Part shown: in pieces, positions 13,926 through 19,137 of the stretch
Layout: each line of letters opens with the position of its first letter
Position numbering within the stretch: position 1 is the stretch's first letter
NCBI GenBank assembly: GCA_946481605.1
Contig: CAMLPA010000011.1
Coordinates: 1-19,137 of the forward strand
Reading direction: 5' to 3'
DNA length: 19,137 nt
DNA from: an uncultured Flavihumibacter sp.
GTDB taxonomy: Bacteria > Bacteroidota > Bacteroidia > Chitinophagales > Chitinophagaceae
Notes under the pieces: generated by a model
The model's database searches: none
Told to the model about the DNA's origin: nothing
What the model saw: only the letters and a program-made list of their open reading frames with translations
Program-made: the position numbers and the translations under genes

Positions 13926-15869
13926 ATGATTACCCAGGAAACCATACAACAGATCATTTCCCGCATCGATGTGATAGATGTTGTAGGAAGTTTCGTGAAG
14001 TTGAAAAAACGCGGCACCAACTATATGGGACTGTGCCCGTTCCACAACGAAAAATCGCCCTCCTTTACGGTTTCTCCCGTAAAGGAAATCTACAAATGTT
14101 TTGGCTGCGGTAAAAGCGGCAACGCCATCGGCTTCCTGATGGAACACGAGAAATACTCGTATGTGGAAGCGCTGCGCTGGCTCGCCAACCGCTACAACAT
14201 TGAGGTGGAAGAAACAGCGGTGAGCCCGGAAAGATTGCTGCAGCAACAAGCCGCGGAAAGTCTTTACATCCTGAACACCTTCGCCCAGAAATTCTTCTCC
14301 GATTTTTTATGGAATGAAGAAGAGGGCCAGGACATAGGATTGAGCTACCTGAAAGAGCGCGGATTCAACGAAGAGATCATCCGGAAATTCCAACTGGGCT
14401 ATTCCCCGGAATCCAGGACGCATTTCTCGCAACACGCCCTCAGAAACCAATACAACCCTGAACTTTTACAGAAGTCGGGGCTGGTCGTATTCCGGAACGA
14501 TGAAGCGATCGACAACTACCGCGGCCGGATCATCTTCCCCATTCACAACCAGACGGGAAAAGTAATCGGTTTTGGCGCCCGCATCATCAAAAAGAACGAC
14601 AAAGCGCCAAAATATATCAATACCCCGGAGAACGATATCTACGTAAAAAGTAGGATACTTTACGGGTCTTACTTCGCACGGCAGGCGATCGACAAAGCCA
14701 ATGAATGCCTGCTCGTGGAAGGTTATACCGATGTGATTTCCCTGCACCAGGCCGGTATTGAGAACGTGGTGGCCAGCGGCGGAACCTCCCTTACCGTAGA
14801 CCAACTCCGCCTGATCAGAAAATACACCCCTAACCTTACCATCGTGTACGATGGTGACGGGGCCGGCGTAAAAGCCGCGTTGCGTGGACTGGACCTGGCC
14901 CTGGAAGAAGGACTGAACGTAAAACTGGTACTCATCCCCGACAAAGAGGACCCGGACAGTTACGTCAATAAAGTAGGCGCCACCGCTTTCCGCGAGTTTG
15001 TGGCCACCAGCAAAAAGGATTTTATTCTTTTCCAACTGGAAGTAGCCCTGAAAGACGCGGGTGCCGACGCGGCAAAGAAATCGCAGGTGGTAAGCCAGAT
15101 CGCGGAAACCATTTCCAGGATCAACAAAACAGAAGATTTTACCAAACAGCAGGATTATATCCGGCAGTCTTCGGAAATCCTGAAAATTGATGAATCAGGG
15201 CTGCACAACCTGGTAAACAAGTTCATCCGGGACCGTATCGGCAAAGAAGAAAAAGCGCAGTTCCAACAGGAGCAGGGACCCGCTTATACCGAAATGCCAC
15301 CCGATGAAGTATTCGCGGATGAACAAACCGACAGCTTCCAACTCCTCTACAAAGATGAACAGCAGGAAAGAGCCGTGGTGCGCGCCCTGCTGGAATTCGG
15401 CCTCAAAGAATGGGACGAGACCATTAAGGTAGCCGATTACTTCTTTACTGAAAACGTGGAAGACGATCTGTTCGACAACAAACAACTCCTCAATGTTATC
15501 CACCTGTATAAACAATGGTACGATGCCGGCAAGGAACCCGTTCCCAAAGATTTTATCTACGCCGAAGACCGCGACATCAGTACGCTGGTGGTGGGTTTAA
15601 TGGACTTCCCCTACGAACTCAGCGATAAGTGGAAGGAACAATTCGATATGCCGGTGCAGGAACGTGAAGCGCGCTACAGGGAAGAAGTGGAAGGTACACT
15701 GAACTACCTCAAACTAAGAAAGATCAAGCGCCTGATAGACATGAACCAGCAGGATATGGCGCGGCCGCATTCACTGGAAGAGCAGCTTACACTCATGCAA
15801 ACGCACCAGCACCTCAAACAACTGGAGATTGAACTTACCCGCCGTTCAGGCACCGTCATCGTTAAATAA
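13926..15869 (+). CDS. dnaG: DNA primase
   Basis: DnaG makes the RNA primers for leading- and lagging-strand replication, working with the replicative helicase DnaB (cytoplasm). The 647-residue protein has an N-terminal CHC2 zinc-binding domain (C37, H40, C58, C61 in LCPFHNEKSPSF and YKCFGCGKSGN), a catalytic core with LLVEGYTDVISLHQAG and the Toprim motif VYDGDGAGVKAALRG plus PDKEDPDSYV, and a helicase-interacting C-terminal region (about 480-647). The length is within the family's range (580-660). An open frame continues upstream to 13746 in the NlpE gene, but MITQETIQQII is the family-like start and carries a promoter box. The last 24 bp overlap the 3' end of the convergent DinB-like gene. 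In many bacteria dnaG lies with rpoD or rpsU; here it does not. Confidence 0.97.
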   Translation: MITQETIQQIISRIDVIDVVGSFVKLKKRGTNYMGLCPFHNEKSPSFTVSPVKEIYKCFGCGKSGNAIGFLMEHEKYSYVEALRWLANRYNIEVEETAVSPERLLQQQAAESLYILNTFAQKFFSDFLWNEEEGQDIGLSYLKERGFNEEIIRKFQLGYSPESRTHFSQHALRNQYNPELLQKSGLVVFRNDEAIDNYRGRIIFPIHNQTGKVIGFGARIIKKNDKAPKYINTPENDIYVKSRILYGSYFARQAIDKANECLLVEGYTDVISLHQAGIENVVASGGTSLTVDQLRLIRKYTPNLTIVYDGDGAGVKAALRGLDLALEEGLNVKLVLIPDKEDPDSYVNKVGATAFREFVATSKKDFILFQLEVALKDAGADAAKKSQVVSQIAETISRINKTEDFTKQQDYIRQSSEILKIDESGLHNLVNKFIRDRIGKEEKAQFQQEQGPAYTEMPPDEVFADEQTDSFQLLYKDEQQERAVVRALLEFGLKEWDETIKVADYFFTENVEDDLFDNKQLLNVIHLYKQWYDAGKEPVPKDFIYAEDRDISTLVVGLMDFPYELSDKWKEQFDMPVQEREARYREEVEGTLNYLKLRKIKRLIDMNQQDMARPHSLEEQLTLMQTHQHLKQLEIELTRRSGTVIVK

Positions 15870-16418
15870 GGCAGCCACTTTGTTCGCCTGTAACAGATGC
15901 CTTTCATGGTGGGCCACCATCATACGCAGGTTGTCTCCCAGGCGGAGTTGCAACATGCCCGTCATGGCGAACGGCACTTTCAACTGTTGAATATTCACCC
16001 TTCTGGCACGTTCCACCACGTCTTCCAGTTCATCCAACTGGTTGTAATACGTATTGAAAATTTCTTCCATTTCCCAATCCGATGGTTTGGGTTGCAGGAA
16101 TCCCGGAGTTCTCATCCTGCTGATCTGTCCGTTTTCACCGGGAAGTGTTTTATGGTAGAGCCAATTGCCCAGCCAGCCTGGTTTGAAAAGATCGGACTGG
16201 TCCAATGGCGCGTTGTCCATCTTTTTAGCGATGGTACGCAGGTAAATGTCATGGCTGATGTTGAGGTGGTCGAATATTTCGATGATGCTCCATTGCTGGT
16301 CGCCAGGCTTTTTTTTCAACTGCGTGGGATGCATGGATGAAAAAGCGGATGCTGATTTACGGATAAGGTCGATCCTGTCGGAAAGTTCATTCAACAGCGC
16401 GTTTTTGCTGAAAACCAT
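15846..16418 (-). CDS. DinB-superfamily protein
   Basis: This 190-residue cytoplasmic protein looks like a four-helix-bundle DinB/YfiT-type protein. The first helix has the usual length, WSIIEIFDHLNISHDIYL carries the His of the first metal-binding helix, and GDNLRMMVAHHERHLLQANKV carries the HxxxH-like pair at the end, so the three-His metal site appears intact. The family includes putative thiol-dependent hydrolases/transferases and DNA-damage-inducible proteins of unknown reaction; no substrate can be given. The frame starts at GTG 16424, but ATG 16418 (MVFSKNALLNEL) is equally good and is used here. It follows the OmdA-type gene by 69 bp on the same strand, with no clear promoter box or terminator between, and overlaps dnaG at the 3' end by 24 bp. 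Confidence 0.8.
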   Translation of the reverse strand: MVFSKNALLNELSDRIDLIRKSASAFSSMHPTQLKKKPGDQQWSIIEIFDHLNISHDIYLRTIAKKMDNAPLDQSDLFKPGWLGNWLYHKTLPGENGQISRMRTPGFLQPKPSDWEMEEIFNTYYNQLDELEDVVERARRVNIQQLKVPFAMTGMLQLRLGDNLRMMVAHHERHLLQANKVAALFNDDGA

Positions 16419-16487
16419 AAGCACTGTGGTTTGGGGTTCTCTGCAATATCCGTAATTACCGCTAACGTAAATGGGTATTTTAGCCGA

Positions 16488-17153
16488 TTACTTCGCGGAA
16501 GGATTCTTCTTCCCTTCCACCAGCATTTCCAGGGTAGCTGATACGCGCCGCAGGCGGGTTTCGGGCCTTTTTGCCGTATTGATCCAGGTAACGAATTCCT
16601 TTTTGTTGGTGAAAGAAAGCGTTTCGAAGAATTGCTCCGCTTTGGCATTCTTTTTCATTTCCTCCAGAAGATCCTCCGGGATGGAAACGACTCGTTTTTT
16701 AACGTCTACACCCTCGGCGGCTACTGCTACACCATTATTGGCGGAAGCACGCGTCATCACCGGGATCATTTCTTCCTTTTTGAAACGCAGGGCGCTCCAC
16801 ACATTGTCGATGGCCACCTGCCTTACCGCTTCATACCCACTCTCCTTCAGCGTATCCCAACTGCAATCCCTGTTGAGGTCACACACGATTTTGGAAGAAG
16901 ATTTCGGGTAGCTGATCCACAGTTTGGATTCGCTGTGTAAAGCGGGAAGTACTTCCTTTAGAATGGCGTTCAATTGGTTACCGTTCAATGCGAAAACAAG
17001 TGCGAAATCAATCTTCTTGTTTTTGAGCAATGGCGTAACGTTTTTCGAGAAAGTCATCTTTACGAATAACTTCTCAATGGCGGAAGGAAGCCCTTGAATC
17101 AGTACGTTTTTTTCGTCCTTGTATTGGAGCTTTTCGAAAAGGGTCTGCGACAT
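16488..17153 (-). CDS. OmdA/YdeI-type protein with N-terminal DUF3052-like half
   Basis: This 221-residue cytoplasmic protein has two halves. The C-terminal part (about 150-221) contains VSIPEDLLEEMKKNAKAEQF, then ETLSFTNKKEFVTWINTAKR and ETRLRRVSATLEML, the pattern of the bacteriocin-protection/YdeI-OmpD-associated (OmdA) family. The N-terminal part (about 1-125) has LWISYPKSSSK, CDLNRDCSWDTLKESGYE and VAIDNVWSALRFKK, which resembles DUF3052-type proteins, though I am less sure of that name. The reaction is unknown. The start is ATG 17153, which follows a TAAATTTG box by 30 nt. It is separated from the upstream protease gene by a strong terminator, so it forms its own unit, possibly with the DinB-like gene downstream. 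Confidence 0.8.
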   Translation of the reverse strand: MSQTLFEKLQYKDEKNVLIQGLPSAIEKLFVKMTFSKNVTPLLKNKKIDFALVFALNGNQLNAILKEVLPALHSESKLWISYPKSSSKIVCDLNRDCSWDTLKESGYEAVRQVAIDNVWSALRFKKEEMIPVMTRASANNGVAVAAEGVDVKKRVVSIPEDLLEEMKKNAKAEQFFETLSFTNKKEFVTWINTAKRPETRLRRVSATLEMLVEGKKNPSAK

Positions 17154-17183
17154 GCCAGACTAGATTTGAGTGATAAGATGCTG

Positions 17184-17191
17184 CAAATTTA
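17184..17191 (-). promoter_or_regulatory. TAnnTTTG -7 box for the OmdA-type gene
   Basis: TAAATTTG is an exact match to TAnnTTTG, ending 30 nt before ATG 17153. It begins 2 nt beyond the T-tract of the preceding terminator, so terminator and promoter are packed into about 45 bp. Confidence 0.55.
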
Positions 17192-17193
17192 AG

Positions 17194-17230
17194 AAAAAAA
17201 GAGGGCCTGCCGTAGTATTGGCAGGCCCTT
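17194..17230 (-). terminator. Rho-independent terminator after the M48 protease gene
   Basis: On the minus strand a 10-bp perfect stem pairs AGGGCCTGCC (17229-17220) with GGCAGGCCCT (17211-17202) around an 8-nt loop, followed by CTCTTTTTTT (T-run at 17200-17194). It lies 18 bp after the stop of the protease gene at 17248 and has all features of an intrinsic terminator. Confidence 0.9.
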
Positions 17231-17247
17231 CAGGAGAAATATCGTTT

Positions 17248-18051
17248 TTATTTTACCGGTTTGTAGAACTTCAGCGCTTCATCCATTTGCTTTTCCAGTT
17301 CCTGGATACGGCGTTCCGGATCGGGGTGCGTACTCAGGAATTCGGGTTGTCCCCCACTCCCGCCGGCGGCCATTCTCTGCCATAATCCTATGGCTTCCCG
17401 TGGGTTATAACCGGCCATGGCTGCGAACCGAAGGCCCAGTTTATCGGCTTCCAGTTCCTGTTTCCGGCTGTGCGGCAGCGTGCCGAAAACGTTACTGCCC
17501 ACCCCGTATGCCGTCATAAAAAGATTTTGTGTAACGGCTGGTTTGCTGGCCATAGCTACAGAAAGTGCAGCACCGCCTACCTGCTGTAACAGTCCTTGGC
17601 TCATCCGCTCGGAACCGTGTTTTGCTAATGCGTGCGCAACTTCGTGCCCTACTACCACGGCCAGCGCGGCTTCGTTTTGTGTGATGGGCAACAAGCCGGT
17701 GTACACTACTATTTTTCCACCAGGCATACACCAGGCGTTTGCTTCATTAGAATTTACCAGGTTGTATTCCCATTTGTAACCGCTCAGTTCTTCGCCTAAA
17801 CCTTGTTGTGTATAGTAAGAAGTAACGGCGTTGGCTATACGCTGACCAACACGACGTACCATCTCAGCATCTTTGCTGGCTGAGGGCGCTACAACTTTGT
17901 TCTGGGAAAGAAATGTGGTGTATTCCTGCTGCGCCATGGTCTGCAATTCGGCTTCGGGTACCAGCGAAAGCTGGTTGCGGCCGGTAATGGGGTTTTTGGC
18001 GCAGGATGCCAGGAAAGAAATGGCTACCAGGGGAAGTATAATACGTTTCAT
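17248..18051 (-). CDS. M48-family zinc metalloprotease, lipoprotein
   Basis: This 267-residue protein is a periplasmic or outer-membrane-attached peptidase. Its signal MKRIILPLVAISFLASC ends in a lipobox (C17). The catalytic domain has the zinc motif HEVAH (136-140) in VVVGHEVAHALAKHG and the second motif RKQELEADKLG, whose E199 (spaced from D203) is the likely third zinc ligand. The ending FLSTHPDPERRIQELEKQM is typical of the M48C/LoiP-YcaL-BepA-like group, and KNPITGRNQLSLV after the lipobox is common in Bacteroidota members. Such enzymes degrade or help fold outer-membrane proteins. The frame could extend to 18132, but the lipoprotein signal begins at ATG 18051. It lies 88 bp downstream of plsY, and ends in a strong terminator. 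Confidence 0.93.
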   Translation of the reverse strand: MKRIILPLVAISFLASCAKNPITGRNQLSLVPEAELQTMAQQEYTTFLSQNKVVAPSASKDAEMVRRVGQRIANAVTSYYTQQGLGEELSGYKWEYNLVNSNEANAWCMPGGKIVVYTGLLPITQNEAALAVVVGHEVAHALAKHGSERMSQGLLQQVGGAALSVAMASKPAVTQNLFMTAYGVGSNVFGTLPHSRKQELEADKLGLRFAAMAGYNPREAIGLWQRMAAGGSGGQPEFLSTHPDPERRIQELEKQMDEALKFYKPVK

Positions 18052-18139
18052 ACCTTTAGTTTCTTCGTTAAATAATGCTGATCGTTCCAATAATATCCTA
18101 CCAGATTCAATTTTCGTACCAAGCCCCTTCACTGCCGTA

Positions 18140-18796
18140 TTAAAGTTCCCCTCGTCTTCTGTCCCTGCGTTTGTCCCTGTATTTCAGAATGGGCACTTTG
18201 CTCTCGTTTCCACGTAAAATGCGGCCAATGTTCTTCTGGTGGGTGAGTATCACCAGCAATGCCACCACTACAGCGAAGATGCGGTAAGCGTGGTTATCTA
18301 CATTAAAAATAATCAGGATAAAAACGGGAAACGCCAGGCTGGCGAGAATAGAACTGAGGGAAACAAATCGGGTGAGGTAAAGCACGAAGAGGAATACGCC
18401 CACACAACCGAGTGCCGTCCAGGGCGACACACCCAATACAAGCCCGAATAATGTGGCCACGCCTTTTCCGCCCCTGAACTGCGCCCATATCGGGAAGATA
18501 TGACCCAATACGGCGCACATTCCTAAAGCGATCTGAAAATTGGTGCGTGCAAATTCATCAATGGCATAATCCGGCAGCAGGAAAGCCAGTTTTACAGCGA
18601 GGAACCCCTTGAGCATATCAATGACCATCACGAGGGTACCCCATTTTGATCCGAGTACACGATAGGTATTGGTGGCGCCTGCGTTGCCGCTGCCATAATC
18701 GCGGATATCGATCCCGAAAAATGACCGGCTCACCCACACTGAAGTGGGGACAGAGCCTATCAGATAAGCTGCGATGACGAGTAAAATTTGATACAT
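18140..18796 (-). CDS. plsY: Glycerol-3-phosphate acyltransferase (acyl-phosphate type)
   Basis: PlsY moves the acyl chain from acyl-phosphate to glycerol-3-phosphate, the first step in phospholipid synthesis; it is an integral inner-membrane protein with several transmembrane helices. The 218-residue protein shows the family's motifs in order: GSVPTSVWVSR and SGNAGATNTYRVLG (motif 1), then GHIFPIWAQFRGGKGVATLFG (motif 2), then LVILTHQKNIGRILRGNE (motif 3). Hydrophobic stretches include ILLVIAAYLIGSV, LGCVGVFLFVLYL and IFAVVVALLVIL. The C-terminal tail is strongly basic (KYRDKRRDRRRGEL). The length is typical (190-220). It starts at ATG 18796, 47 bp after the prmA stop and probably in the same transcript. 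No PlsX is near. Confidence 0.96.
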   Translation of the reverse strand: MYQILLVIAAYLIGSVPTSVWVSRSFFGIDIRDYGSGNAGATNTYRVLGSKWGTLVMVIDMLKGFLAVKLAFLLPDYAIDEFARTNFQIALGMCAVLGHIFPIWAQFRGGKGVATLFGLVLGVSPWTALGCVGVFLFVLYLTRFVSLSSILASLAFPVFILIIFNVDNHAYRIFAVVVALLVILTHQKNIGRILRGNESKVPILKYRDKRRDRRRGEL

Positions 18797-18843
18797 GCCT
18801 GCTACTACTAATTTAAAGGAACTCTAAGTTAAGAAATTCCGGC

Positions 18844-19137
18844 TCAATTCTTTACAGAAAAGAGCAAAGAAATCCACTTATCCTTACTTTTTTCCGCTTG
18901 TAAGTTGAACCGGGTTTCGGGGAAAATAGCGAGTATATCCGCTTTGTCTTCCTGCAACAAACCGCTCAACAGCACGTAATCTGTGGCCGCGGCCTGAATG
19001 GAGGCCAGGTTTCCCAGAATAATGTGCTTGTTAATATTGGCCAGTACAATGGAGAACGTTTCATCGGCCGGAATATTATCCAACTGGATAAGTTCGGTAC
19101 GGGAGCAGGCATTCCTTTCCAGGTTTTCGGCGGCGTT
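18844..19137 (-). CDS. prmA: Ribosomal protein L11 methyltransferase, C-terminal part
   Basis: This is the last 97 codons of a gene whose 5' end lies beyond the right edge. The visible part reads NAAENLERNACSRTEL at the window edge, then DNIPADETFSIVLANINKHI, LGNLASIQAAATDYVLLSGL and LQEDKADILAIFPE, ending DKWISLLFSVKN. The combination NAxEN (SAM-binding helix), LANINKHIIL and LLSGLLQED is the C-terminal half of PrmA, the SAM-dependent enzyme that trimethylates ribosomal protein L11 in the cytoplasm. The apparent start at 19083 is an internal TTG and not the true start. It is followed 47 bp later by plsY on the same strand. The symbol is by family resemblance, as the N-terminal half is not seen. 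Confidence 0.88.
   Translation of the reverse strand, partial: NAAENLERNACSRTELIQLDNIPADETFSIVLANINKHIILGNLASIQAAATDYVLLSGLLQEDKADILAIFPETRFNLQAEKSKDKWISLLFSVKN

Noticed and set aside
16450..16461. Palindrome CCGTAATTACCG in the gap between the DinB-like and OmdA-type genes
   Set aside because: Only eight bases are symmetrical (GTAATTAC) and no second copy is nearby; not enough to call an operator.
18052..18132. Upstream extension of the M48 protease by 27 residues
   Set aside because: It would place the lipoprotein signal peptide in the middle of the protein; ATG 18051 begins the signal.
1..19137. Search for rRNA, tRNA, insertion sequences, phage or defence genes
   Set aside because: No transposase or integrase frame, no tRNA-like cloverleaf recognised, no rRNA-like stretch, and no strong base-composition break seen by eye. 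A tRNA scan would be needed to be fully sure.

Overview
The window looks like ordinary chromosome from a Bacteroidota bacterium, most likely of the Chitinophagaceae/Sphingobacteriia type. The evidence is a protein with a type B C-terminal sorting domain of the type IX secretion system (T9SS), a Bacteroidota 'putative porin', an HYCMGK-type small protein, many starts without a Shine-Dalgarno sequence, and repeated TAnnTTTG promoter -7 boxes just ahead of genes. I see no rRNA, tRNA, CRISPR array, insertion sequence, integrase or phage gene.

Layout. 1-3091 (minus strand): the start of an HYC-type small protein cut by the window edge, a large outer-membrane putative porin, and purine-nucleoside phosphorylase. 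3177-6371 (plus): a large T9SS-secreted adhesin-like protein, then sucC (succinyl-CoA ligase beta, TCA cycle); sucD is not adjacent. 6396-6443 is a terminator-like hairpin built from a heptad-type repeat that recurs just before the next gene. 6610-10226 (plus): an OmpR-family response regulator and its membrane histidine kinase, then six 11-bp direct repeats in perfect phase, then a universal stress protein and a bestrophin-like ion channel. 10314-11108 is a DUF2452-type protein with an unassigned N-terminal half. 11112-11366 (minus) is a small unknown protein. 11624-13429 is a soluble three-PAS histidine kinase without an adjacent regulator. 13459-13905 is an NlpE-like lipoprotein and 13926-15869 is dnaG (primase). 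15846-19137 (minus), read from the right: prmA (partial), plsY, an M48 metalloprotease lipoprotein with a strong terminator, an OmdA/YdeI-type protein, and a DinB-like protein whose 3' end overlaps dnaG by 24 bp.

How the genes fit together. Most are housekeeping or envelope genes in short transcription units. The most interesting unit is at 6610-10226. The regulator/kinase pair is followed by a direct-repeat array with the 11-bp pitch typical of sites bound by OmpR/PhoB-type winged-helix regulators. The array lies immediately upstream of the predicted promoter of the stress protein-bestrophin pair. I infer that the two-component system controls this pair. The link is not demonstrated by the sequence alone.

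Start sites. Several of the longest open frames begin upstream of the likely true start. I chose internal ATGs for the phosphorylase (3091), sucC (5160), the response regulator (6610), the stress protein (8764), the 84-aa protein (11366), dnaG (13926) and the M48 protease (18051), based on family N-termini and on promoter boxes that overlap the longer start. No gene-free stretch exceeds 300 bp. The longest are 6372-6609 and 11367-11623, and both contain repeats described below.
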